From the NCBI GenBank assembly GCA_051866775.1, contig JBJDXR010000033.1:39304-103303 (forward strand): DNA of 64,000 nucleotides, read 5' to 3'. A program made the translations under genes and the position numbers. This DNA is from RUG626 sp051866775. GTDB taxonomy: Bacteria > Bacillota > Clostridia > Oscillospirales > Oscillospiraceae. The stretch's first letter is position 1; every line of letters begins with the position of its first letter. Below are positions 26,676 to 34,459 of this stretch, one piece after another. The notes beneath the pieces were generated by a model. That model did no database searches. It was not told where the DNA came from and saw only the letters and a program-made list of their open reading frames with translations.

Positions 26676-26789
26676 TTACTTTTGATTCTGTTTATTCTGT
26701 TGATTCTGCTGGTTCTGCTGATTGCTCTGTCTGTTGTTCTGCTGGTTCTGGTTGTTGTTCTGATTCTGCTGATTATTTTTGTTGTTCAT
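26676..26789 (-). CDS. 37-residue Asn/Gln-rich small protein
   Basis: Reading the minus strand from the ATG at 26789-26787 to the TAA at 26678-26676 gives 37 residues, nearly all Asn and Gln with a few Lys, Arg and Ser (start MNNKNNQQNQNNNQNQQ). A very strong ribosome site GGGAGGTGA lies about seven bases before the ATG and a terminator follows directly. The plus-strand frame here is a run of Leu/Val/Ile codons and is a shadow. Clostridial sporeformers often carry such tiny N/Q proteins, and gamma-type SASPs are also N/Q-rich, but the SASP sequence signature is not visible. Function unknown. Confidence 0.75.
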   Translation of the reverse strand: MNNKNNQQNQNNNQNQQNNRQSNQQNQQNQQNKQNQK

Positions 26790-26849
26790 AATCATTTCAC
26801 CTCCCGGAAGCAGTTATATTTTGTTCAGAAATTTCTGGTTTTATACTCC

Positions 26850-26878
26850 TTGCCATATGAACTAGATTGTGCTAAAAT
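26850..26878 (+). promoter_or_regulatory. Sigma-A-like promoter for yebC
   Basis: TTGCCA at 26850-26855, a 17-base spacer, TAAAAT at 26873-26878, about 48 bases before the yebC ATG. Confidence 0.6.
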
Positions 26879-26925
26879 ACCATACGAGTTTTTACAAAAG
26901 AATCGGCAGAAGGGATGATCTATTT

Positions 26926-27654
26926 ATGTCAGGACATTCAAAATGGCATAATATACAAAAAACCAAGGGAGCAGCCGACGCTAAAAGAGCACAGGCCTTT
27001 ACAAAAATCGCAAGAGAGATGATTGTTGCTGTCAAGGAAGGCGGCAGCGGCGACCCTGCGAATAACTCCCGTCTTGCTACTGTTATCGCCAAAGCAAAAG
27101 CAGCCAATATGCCGAACGATAACATAAAGCGTACTATTGAGAAGGCTATTGGCAGCGGTAGCAATGATAACTACGAGAGCGTTACTTATGAGGGTTACGG
27201 ACCACAGGGAGTTGCCGTCATCGTGGATGCGATGACGGATAACCGCAACAGGACGGCTTCCGAGGTACGGCATCTCTTTGATAAATACGGCGGTAATATG
27301 GGTGCTTCCGGCTGCGTCTCCTGGTCCTTTGACAAGAAGGGCGTAATAATCATCGATAACGAGGATGAGGAGCTTGAAGAGGACGCAGTCATGATGGATG
27401 CTCTTGAGGCCGGAGCTGAGGATTTCTCTCCGGAGGAGGGCGTATTTGAGGTTTACACCGCACCGGACGACCTATCTTCCGTTGCTTCCGCGCTTGAGGG
27501 CAAGTATAAGTTCCTCTCCGCGCAGGTGGAGATGGTACCTCAGAATTATATTCAGCTCAACGACCCGGATGATATAAAGAAATTCGAGAAGATGCTGGAG
27601 CTTATGGATGACAACGATGACATCCAGAACGTATGGCATAATTGGGATAACTGA
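26926..27654 (+). CDS. yebC: YebC/PmpR family protein (TACO1-like)
   Basis: 242 residues from the ATG at 26926 (AGAAGGGATGA upstream). MSGHSKWHNIQKTKGAADAK is the family N-terminus, and EGYGPQGVAVIVDAMTDNRN marks domain 2. Members are described as transcription regulators or as factors that help ribosomes through proline-rich stretches. It is a stand-alone gene with its own promoter and a hairpin after it. Confidence 0.93.
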   Translation: MSGHSKWHNIQKTKGAADAKRAQAFTKIAREMIVAVKEGGSGDPANNSRLATVIAKAKAANMPNDNIKRTIEKAIGSGSNDNYESVTYEGYGPQGVAVIVDAMTDNRNRTASEVRHLFDKYGGNMGASGCVSWSFDKKGVIIIDNEDEELEEDAVMMDALEAGAEDFSPEEGVFEVYTAPDDLSSVASALEGKYKFLSAQVEMVPQNYIQLNDPDDIKKFEKMLELMDDNDDIQNVWHNWDN

Positions 27655-27665
27655 AAGCTGTTGTT

Positions 27666-27706
27666 TTGCCCCGGCACCATGGTACCATGGCAGTCGGGGC
27701 AGTTTT
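27666..27706 (+). terminator. Terminator-like hairpin after yebC
   Basis: TGCCCCG (27667-27673) pairs with CGGGGCA (27695-27701), followed by GTTTTC. The loop itself contains the palindrome CCATGGTACCATGG. Confidence 0.65.
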
Positions 27707-27768
27707 CATGTAAATATATAGCTTTTGGAATGATATCAAACTTACAAATATTTTTATTGGAGGCTGTA

Positions 27769-29094
27769 ATGAAAGATTCAATAACAAATGATGAACTCAA
27801 AGAATTTTCCGAGAGCTTCAAAAGCGATAAATCAAATATTCTGGCTATGAACACGGTCACCTCAAACGGTGTAGATAATTCCGCACGTCAATTTACATCT
27901 GTCCGCGCAGTCAGCCATGTTTATTCTGTAAGCCTTGATCAGCATGGCATCACGTGGCAGAAAAACAGCGGACGCTGCTGGATGTTCTCAAGTTTCAATA
28001 CACTCAGAGACAAGCTTATCAATAAGCTCGACCTTGAGGAGTTTGCGTTTTCCGGCAATTATCTCATGTTTTACGACAAGCTTGAAAAGTCCAATCTATA
28101 CTTGGAGAGTATTCTAAAATACATAGATGAGCCGTCTGACAGCCGTATAATGATGCTGCTCAACCGCGGCCTGCTGGGTGACGGCGGTAACTGGTCCATG
28201 TTTGTGGGACTTGTAAAGAAATACGGCGTCGTTCCGGATTATGCCCAGCCGGAGACCTTCCCAACCGACAACAGCAACACCACCGTACCGGTTATAAAGG
28301 AAAAGCTCCGTGAGTATGCCTGTGAGCTCAGGCGCGGCCATAAAGCCGGGAAAACAATGGAACAGCTCAGAAACGACAAAGAGGCTATGCTCAATACTAT
28401 CTACAGAATGTTGTGCATAAGCTACGGTGAGCCTGTGGAGTCATTTGACTTTAAGGTTAGAAATAAGAGCGGTGAATTTATCTGTGACCGTGGTATCACG
28501 CCTATTGAATTTTATAATAAATATGTGAGCGTAGATTTGGACCAGTACATAATTATTACCGCCGGCCATACAAATGGCAGAGAAATCAAAAAATACTGCT
28601 GCATAGATTCCGGCAGCGTCATTGAGAATGGTCCGATGAATTACGTGTCCGTTCCGGTGAGCACCCTCAAGGAGGCTGCCATCGCACAACTAAAAGCAGG
28701 CGAGCCTGTATGCTTTGGCTGCGACGTGCTTAAGCGTATGTGGCGTGAAAAAGGCATTTTGGATGACAACCTGTATGGTTATGAGAAGCTCTTTAACATT
28801 GATCTTGACATCGACAGGGAAGACCGACTCCTTTATGGAATAGCAATGCTCAATCACGCTATGGTCTTTAAGGGCGTCGACCTCGATGAAAACGGACAGC
28901 CGCTCACTTGGAGAGTGGAAAACAGCTGGGGTCCGGATGTTGGAAGCAAGGGCATGTTTACGATGACTGATGACTGGTTTGAAAAATATACCTATCAGAT
29001 CGTCGTTAATAAAAAATTCGTTTCCGAAGAGATAAGAAAGGTTTATGACGGTGACGAGGCCATAGAGCTTGAGAGATGGCAGGTCATAGCCTGA
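27769..29094 (+). CDS. pepC: C1B family cysteine aminopeptidase (PepC/bleomycin hydrolase), copy 1
   Basis: 441 residues from the ATG at 27769 (TTGGAGG at 27757-27763). The papain-like triad is visible: Gln and Cys in WQKNSGRCWMFSS, His in LNHAMVFKGVD, Asn in RVENSWG. PepC enzymes are cytoplasmic hexameric aminopeptidases, and no signal peptide is present here. The residue before the oxyanion-hole Gln is Trp instead of the usual Asn seen in copy 2. A close paralogue follows 15 bases downstream. Confidence 0.93.
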   Translation: MKDSITNDELKEFSESFKSDKSNILAMNTVTSNGVDNSARQFTSVRAVSHVYSVSLDQHGITWQKNSGRCWMFSSFNTLRDKLINKLDLEEFAFSGNYLMFYDKLEKSNLYLESILKYIDEPSDSRIMMLLNRGLLGDGGNWSMFVGLVKKYGVVPDYAQPETFPTDNSNTTVPVIKEKLREYACELRRGHKAGKTMEQLRNDKEAMLNTIYRMLCISYGEPVESFDFKVRNKSGEFICDRGITPIEFYNKYVSVDLDQYIIITAGHTNGREIKKYCCIDSGSVIENGPMNYVSVPVSTLKEAAIAQLKAGEPVCFGCDVLKRMWREKGILDDNLYGYEKLFNIDLDIDREDRLLYGIAMLNHAMVFKGVDLDENGQPLTWRVENSWGPDVGSKGMFTMTDDWFEKYTYQIVVNKKFVSEEIRKVYDGDEAIELERWQVIA

Positions 29095-29109
29095 AAGGAG
29101 AATACATAA

Positions 29110-30444
29110 ATGGAAAAATATATTTCCAGCACAAATCTGGAACAATTTGAACAAAATTTTCATGAGTCGCGCTCAAATTTGATTGCAATGAACGCGGTTA
29201 CCTCTAACGGAGTTCAGGCCGCCGCAAAGCGTTGGCAGGCGCCTGCAAGCGCCGTACATCAGTATTCCATAAGGCTTGACCAGCATGGCGTAACCAATCA
29301 GAAGGCCAGCGGCCGGTGCTGGATGTTCGCGGCTTTAAACTGCCTTCGTTTTCAGGTGATACATAAGCTCAACCTGGATGGATTCGAGCTCAGCCAAAAC
29401 TACACCCTCTTTTATGACAAGCTCGAGAAGGCAAACTACTTCTATGAGAACATCTTCGCAACGCTTGACGAGCCCACGGACAGCCGTTATATTGCGCATC
29501 TCCTTGAAGCTCCGGAGCAGGATGGCGGTCAGTGGGATATGATAAGCGCTATTATATCCAAATATGGTGTTGTTCCTAAGGAAGCAATGCCGGAGACAGC
29601 ATGCTCTTCCAATACCAAGGAGATGAACACCGTCCTTACCGAGAAGCTCCGCGGAGACGCCAGTGTGCTTCGCTCTGCACACAACGAAGGCAAGTCATTA
29701 GATGAGCTTCACGCAATGAAAAAGGATATGCTGCTGGAGGTCTACCGCATACTCTGCATCTGCCTGGGTACCCCTCCGGAGAAGTTTGATTTCTGTATCC
29801 GCACCAAGGACGGAAGATATATAGCCGACCGCAGCATAACTCCCCACGAGTTTTACGAAAGGTATGTCGGTGTTGACCTGAGCCAGTATATAAGCCTTAT
29901 AAATGCACCAACTGAGGACAAGCCGTATATGCGCAGCTATACAGTGAAATTCCTTGGTAATGTCGTCGGCGGTACTCCTGTACGCTATGTAAACGTGCCT
30001 GTTGAGGAGCTTAAAAAAGCTGCCATCGCACAGATGAAGGACGGGGAACCCGTATGGTTCGGATGCGATGTGGGCAAATACAGCGACCGTGACACGGGCG
30101 TCATGGACCTTGAAGCTTATGACTTTGAAACGCTCTTCAGCACTGAGCTTAAAATGACAAAGGCCGACCGTCTTGAGTACGGCCACAGTCAGATGACCCA
30201 TGCCATGGTATTTCAAGGTGTTGACATCGACGGCAACGGTAATCCGACCCGCTGGTGCGTGGAAAACAGCTGGGGTGAGGACCGCGGTGCAAAGGGTATG
30301 TATCTTATGACCGACGCTTGGTTTAACGAGTATATGTATCAGATAGTCGTAAACAAAAAATACCTTCCATATGAAATTGTTGAGGCATACGAGTCCACGC
30401 CTATAGAACTGGCCCCATGGGATCCTATGGGCTCTTTAGCTTAA
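29110..30444 (+). CDS. pepC: C1B family cysteine aminopeptidase (PepC/bleomycin hydrolase), copy 2
   Basis: 444 residues, co-linear with copy 1 along its whole length. The triad is intact: NQKASGRCWMFAA, MTHAMVFQGVD and VENSWGEDRG. The ribosome site AAAGGAG lies before the ATG. The pair looks like an old tandem duplication in one transcript. Sequence differences around the substrate groove suggest distinct peptide preferences, which is inference only. Confidence 0.93.
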   Translation: MEKYISSTNLEQFEQNFHESRSNLIAMNAVTSNGVQAAAKRWQAPASAVHQYSIRLDQHGVTNQKASGRCWMFAALNCLRFQVIHKLNLDGFELSQNYTLFYDKLEKANYFYENIFATLDEPTDSRYIAHLLEAPEQDGGQWDMISAIISKYGVVPKEAMPETACSSNTKEMNTVLTEKLRGDASVLRSAHNEGKSLDELHAMKKDMLLEVYRILCICLGTPPEKFDFCIRTKDGRYIADRSITPHEFYERYVGVDLSQYISLINAPTEDKPYMRSYTVKFLGNVVGGTPVRYVNVPVEELKKAAIAQMKDGEPVWFGCDVGKYSDRDTGVMDLEAYDFETLFSTELKMTKADRLEYGHSQMTHAMVFQGVDIDGNGNPTRWCVENSWGEDRGAKGMYLMTDAWFNEYMYQIVVNKKYLPYEIVEAYESTPIELAPWDPMGSLA

Positions 30445-30462
30445 AATACAGGTGTTTCGGCA

Positions 30463-30509
30463 CATAAAAAAGACAGGCGATGGGAAAACCCTCGCCTGTC
30501 TTTTTTATG
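30463..30509. terminator. Bidirectional terminator between pepC copy 2 and rnpB
   Basis: CATAAAAAAGACAGGCGA and TCGCCTGTCTTTTTTATG form a perfect 18-base-pair stem, with T-runs on both strands, between converging pepC and RNase P RNA genes. Confidence 0.93.
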
Positions 30510-30929
30510 AGTAAGCTTATAAGCCGGATTCTGTCATGGACAGCCATCTATCTAGACCTGCCGTTGCCGGCAGGTTCAAGCCACCTCCTGGGGACGGCCG
30601 GGCAGGCCATTTGTCCCAAAAACCGATAGCGGAAGGTACAACCTTCTTGTGCGGTTTCCCACGGTGTTGCTCCGGATAGAGTTTACAGCGCCGACACGTC
30701 TCCGTTCGGCGGGTGAGCTCTTACCTCGCCTTTCCACCCTTACCTCGTCGTCGCAAAAACTTACGCCTTTGCGGGGTCCCGTTTATGGGGAGCGAGGCGG
30801 TATATCTCTGTTGCACTTGTCCGAGGGTCACCCCTGGCGGGCGTTACCCGTTATCCTTGCCCTGTGGAGCCCGGACTTTCCTCACGCACTTCCTTTCGGA
30901 ATGTGCCCGCGGCTGTCTGGCTTACTCAT
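30507..30929 (-). ncRNA. rnpB: RNase P RNA (bacterial class A)
   Basis: On the minus strand the hallmark GAGGAAAGTCCGGGCTCCAC is present near the 5' end, GTGCAACAGAGA in the middle, and GACAGAATCCGGCTTAT at the 3' end. The terminal helix P1 closes with ATGAGTAAGC at the 5' end (30929-30920) and GCTTACTCAT at the 3' end (30516-30507), which sets the length at about 420 bases. This RNA cuts the 5' leader from tRNA precursors. Frames read across it on the plus strand are not genes. Confidence 0.96.
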
Positions 30930-30939
30930 TCGGCCTTAT

Positions 30940-30968
30940 ATTTTAACTCATAAACTTTATGCTGTCAA
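30940..30968 (-). promoter_or_regulatory. Sigma-A-like promoter for rnpB
   Basis: On the minus strand, TTGACA at 30968-30963, a 17-base spacer and TAAAAT at 30945-30940, about ten bases upstream of the RNA 5' end. This is a near-perfect strong promoter. Confidence 0.85.
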
Positions 30969-31000
30969 ACAAAACAATTTTTTTGCGTTGTATATATAGT

Positions 31001-31029
31001 TTGAAATAGGCGATAAAATGGAGTATAAT
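31001..31029 (+). promoter_or_regulatory. Sigma-A-like promoter for murD
   Basis: TTGAAA at 31001-31006, a 17-base spacer and TATAAT at 31024-31029, about 60 bases before the murD start. Confidence 0.75.
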
Positions 31030-31088
31030 ATTTTGAAACCATTGATCAAAGCCCGAGCACTTTTATTTTTTTGTTTTGAGAGGTTGCC

Positions 31089-32459
31089 ATGACGCTTTCT
31101 GAATATATCGAAGGACTAAAAGGAAAACGGATCACAGTCGTTGGAGTGGGGGTCAGCAACCGCCCGCTCATACGGCTTTTGCTGAAAAGCGGCATCGCAG
31201 TAACTGCAAGAGATAAGCAGTCACGCGAAAAGCTCGGCCCTGCTGCCGACGAATTTGAAAAGGCCGGCTGTAAGCTTGTTTTGGGAGAGGATTATCTTGA
31301 AGGGATAGAGGCGGATGTCATATTCCGCTCTCCCGGTATACGTCCCGATCTGCCGCAATTTTTAAAGGCGGTTGAGGGCGGCGCCAACCTCATCTCTGAG
31401 ATGGAGGCATTCTTTGAGGTCTGCCCCTGTCCGATAATTGCTGTCACAGGCTCAGACGGAAAAACCACAACAACAACGGTAATCTCCGAAATACTTAAAG
31501 CCGACGGCAGGATTGTACATGTCGGCGGAAATATCGGAACACCGCTTCTTGATAAGGCCGATAATATGTCCCCCGGTGATATCTGTGTGCTGGAGCTTAG
31601 CTCTTTCCAGCTTATGACCATGCATAAGTGTCCCGATTACGCCGTCATAACAAATGTCGCTCCCAATCATCTTGACATACATAAGGATATGCAGGAGTAT
31701 GTCAATGCCAAAAAGAACATTTTCACAGGCGAGCCAAAGCCAAAGGTCGTTGTGCTTAACGCGGATAATGATATTACCCGTTCCTTTGCCCGTGAGGCAG
31801 GTCACGGCGTGCGCTTTTTCAGTATGCGCGATGTGGTTGAAAACGGCGCGTATTGTGAGAACGGTGTTATATATACCTCTTCCGATGGTTCAGAAGCTGA
31901 GTTAATGCCTGCAGACAGGATCTTCCTGCCCGGAAGCCACAATGTTGAAAACTACCTCGCCGCATTTTCACTGCTCCATGATATGGTAAAGCGCGAGTCG
32001 CTTATCAATACGGCGGAGACCTTCCGCGGCGTACCCCACAGGATCGAGCTTGTAAGGGAGCTGAGAGGCGTGAAATACTATAACGACTCCATAGCCTCAA
32101 GTCCTTCCCGAACAACTGCAGGGCTGCGTTCCTTTGATAAAAAAGTAATCCTCATCGCCGGCGGCAAGGACAAGGGCGTACCTTTTGACTCTCTAGGAAC
32201 GGAAATCTGCGAGCACGTAAAAACGCTTGTACTTACCGGCCTCACCGCCGAGAAGATCAAGAGCGCCGTAATCAATGCCGGTGGTACCATGCCCATAATT
32301 GAACGCAGTGACTTTAAGGAAGCCGTCATAGCCGCGTCTGAGGCCGCTTCCGACGGAGATGTCGTGATTCTCTCACCGGCCTGCACCTCTTTTGACAGGT
32401 TTAAAAATTTTGAGGAACGCGGCAATTATTTTAAAGAAATAGTAAATGAGTTGGAGTAA
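31089..32459 (+). CDS. murD: UDP-N-acetylmuramoyl-L-alanine--D-glutamate ligase
   Basis: 456 residues. It adds D-Glu to the peptidoglycan precursor in the cytoplasm. The ATP loop is VTGSDGKTTTTTV near residue 120, with the Mur motifs NVAPNHLDIHKDMQEY and VPHRIELV, and a C-terminal domain with IAGGKDKG. It is not in a dcw-type mur cluster here; it is followed two bases later by a methionine-gamma-lyase-family gene. Confidence 0.95.
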   Translation: MTLSEYIEGLKGKRITVVGVGVSNRPLIRLLLKSGIAVTARDKQSREKLGPAADEFEKAGCKLVLGEDYLEGIEADVIFRSPGIRPDLPQFLKAVEGGANLISEMEAFFEVCPCPIIAVTGSDGKTTTTTVISEILKADGRIVHVGGNIGTPLLDKADNMSPGDICVLELSSFQLMTMHKCPDYAVITNVAPNHLDIHKDMQEYVNAKKNIFTGEPKPKVVVLNADNDITRSFAREAGHGVRFFSMRDVVENGAYCENGVIYTSSDGSEAELMPADRIFLPGSHNVENYLAAFSLLHDMVKRESLINTAETFRGVPHRIELVRELRGVKYYNDSIASSPSRTTAGLRSFDKKVILIAGGKDKGVPFDSLGTEICEHVKTLVLTGLTAEKIKSAVINAGGTMPIIERSDFKEAVIAASEAASDGDVVILSPACTSFDRFKNFEERGNYFKEIVNELE

Positions 32460-32461
32460 AG

Positions 32462-33727
32462 ATGGACTTTTTACAGCAATTTGGAATATCGGAGAAAATC
32501 ATTGAGCTTTCGGCACAAGCAGAACGCGATGTAATGGAGGTTTTTGACCGGATAGACAAAACGGCCCAGGCCAATACGGCCAAAGTAATGGCCTCCTTTG
32601 TAAAGCACCGGGTATCAGCTCCAATGTTTTCCGCAACCACAGGCTACGGATATGACGACATCGGGCGTGATACGCTTGACCTTATTTATGCCGACATTTT
32701 TGGTGCAGAGGCCGCGTTAGTCCGTTCCGGATTTGTTAACGGCACCCACGCGATAACAGCCGCGCTTTTTTCAGGCGTTAGGCCGGGTGATACGCTTCTG
32801 GCAGCGACCGGACTCCCTTATGATACTCTGCAAAGTGCAATCGGCATAACAGGTGACTACCCGGGTACACTCCGCTATTACGGTATAAATTACGCGCAGG
32901 TGGAGCTTCTGCCCGATGGCACCCCTGATATAAACGGGATACGCCGGGCCTCTGCCGACCCGAAAGTACGTGAGGTAACAGTCCAACGCTCCAGCGGCTA
33001 TTCCGCAAGGCCCGCTCTCTCCGTCAAACAGATAGGGGATATCTGCTCCGCGGTTCACGAGGTAAATCCCCACGCTGCGGTGATCGTAGATAACTGCTAT
33101 GGCGAGTTCACAGAGTTTCTGGAGCCTACTCAGGCAGGGGCTGATCTTATAGCCGGTTCACTTATAAAAAATCCCGGAGGGGGACTTGCGCCCACCGGCG
33201 GGTATGTATCAGGACGCAAAGACCTTGTGGAGGCCGCTGCCATGCGTCTTACTTCCCCGGGCATAGGGGGGGAGTGTGGATGTACTGTAGGTGGAAGCCG
33301 TATGTTCTTTCAGGGGCTTTTCATGGCACCACATACGGTTGCGCAGGCGCTCAAAACAGCGGTTTTCTGTTCCAGACTCATGGAGCTTTTGGGTTATAAG
33401 ACACGTCCGGCCTCATGTGCCGAGCGCTCTGATATAATCCAATCCATAGATTTTGGAAGCGGCCCTCTTCTTGAGCGCTTTTGCCGAGGGATACAGTCAG
33501 GATCTCCGGTGGATTCCTATGTAACTCCGGAGGCATGGGATATGCCGGGATATGAGGACAAGGTAATAATGGCCGCTGGAACCTTTGTTCAGGGAGCCTC
33601 GATAGAGCTTTCCTGCGACGGGCCAATGAGAGAGCCTTATACGGCCTATCTTCAGGGCGGCCTTACTTATGAGTCCGGAAAGCTTGGCATTATGATTGCT
33701 GCAGACAGGCTTAATCGGGAAAAATAA
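32462..33727 (+). CDS. Methionine gamma-lyase family PLP protein (YnbB/aluminium-resistance type)
   Basis: 421 residues. The opening segment and FSATTGYGYDDIGRDTLD match the family named both for methionine gamma-lyase and for aluminium resistance. The PLP lysine is in GSLIKNPGGGLAPTGGYVSG. The fold belongs to Cys/Met metabolism PLP enzymes, but the physiological substrate is not established. It is coupled to murD by a 2-base gap and followed by yunB. Confidence 0.85.
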   Translation: MDFLQQFGISEKIIELSAQAERDVMEVFDRIDKTAQANTAKVMASFVKHRVSAPMFSATTGYGYDDIGRDTLDLIYADIFGAEAALVRSGFVNGTHAITAALFSGVRPGDTLLAATGLPYDTLQSAIGITGDYPGTLRYYGINYAQVELLPDGTPDINGIRRASADPKVREVTVQRSSGYSARPALSVKQIGDICSAVHEVNPHAAVIVDNCYGEFTEFLEPTQAGADLIAGSLIKNPGGGLAPTGGYVSGRKDLVEAAAMRLTSPGIGGECGCTVGGSRMFFQGLFMAPHTVAQALKTAVFCSRLMELLGYKTRPASCAERSDIIQSIDFGSGPLLERFCRGIQSGSPVDSYVTPEAWDMPGYEDKVIMAAGTFVQGASIELSCDGPMREPYTAYLQGGLTYESGKLGIMIAADRLNREK

Positions 33728-33775
33728 GAAAAAATTTGTGTTTGCACGCATAAAGTATACACAGGGGTGAGCTTT

Positions 33776-34438
33776 GTGCGGTTTCGAACATTTAAACGAA
33801 GACTGGTTTTTAACGCACGCACGAATGCCCGCGCAGTTGGAACCATTATTCTTTGCTTCACTTGCGCGGTGCTTCTTATCTCTGCCGCTATGATATTCTC
33901 GCATTTTCGCCCGATGGTGGTGGAAATGGCGCTTGCGACCGCCACTGACGATATAACTCTGGCAGTAAACAACACAGTTTCAGAGAAGATGAGTGAGCTT
34001 AACATAAGCTATGAAAACCTTGTAACGCTTGAAAAGGATAACTCCGGGCATATTACAGCACTGGTTACAAATATTGCAAACATAAATATCCTTCAGTCAG
34101 AGATAACAAACGCTATTGTTGAGCACTTCGCTGAGACTGATATAACCTCAGTCAGTATTCCGCTTGGAAATCTTATCGGAGGAACTCTGCTTTCCGGCAA
34201 GGGACCGCGTATAACAGTTGATATTCTGTCTGTCACCAACGTTACCACCAGCTTTCGCAACGAGTTCACATCAGCTGGTATTAATCAAACACGGCACCAG
34301 ATAATGATGGATGTCGAGGTGACCTTGGGAATACTTCTCGCTGGCAGCAGCGAAACCGATACTGTCCTTACAGAGGTCAGCATCGCTGAGACTGTCATTG
34401 TTGGGACGGTTCCCAACACTTATGCCACATTGGAATAG
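33776..34438 (+). CDS. yunB: Sporulation protein YunB
   Basis: About 220 residues. The start is likely the GTG at 33776, six bases after AGGGGTG; the GTG at 33767 overlaps that site. One membrane helix (about residues 20-42) follows a basic N-terminus, and the extracytoplasmic part has the YunB features SIPLGNLIGGTLLSGKGPRI and a Val/Thr-rich end. In Bacillus YunB is made in the mother cell and is required for efficient sporulation; its molecular role is unknown. Confidence 0.85.
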   Translation: MRFRTFKRRLVFNARTNARAVGTIILCFTCAVLLISAAMIFSHFRPMVVEMALATATDDITLAVNNTVSEKMSELNISYENLVTLEKDNSGHITALVTNIANINILQSEITNAIVEHFAETDITSVSIPLGNLIGGTLLSGKGPRITVDILSVTNVTTSFRNEFTSAGINQTRHQIMMDVEVTLGILLAGSSETDTVLTEVSIAETVIVGTVPNTYATLE

Positions 34439-34459
34439 CTTGTATGGAGGCTGTATTTT

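Noticed and set aside
26685..26786. Short repeats of CTG/GTT/ATT triplets as a microsatellite or CRISPR-like array
   Set aside because: The triplets are the N and Q codons of a coding gene; there are no spacers or fixed repeat units.
26667..26918. Plus-strand frame coding a run of Leu/Val/Ile as a small membrane protein
   Set aside because: It is the reverse of the Asn/Gln codons of the minus-strand gene; it has no ribosome site and runs into the yebC promoter and leader.
30649..30999. Plus-strand frames of 116 and 77 residues
   Set aside because: They lie across the RNase P RNA on the opposite strand.
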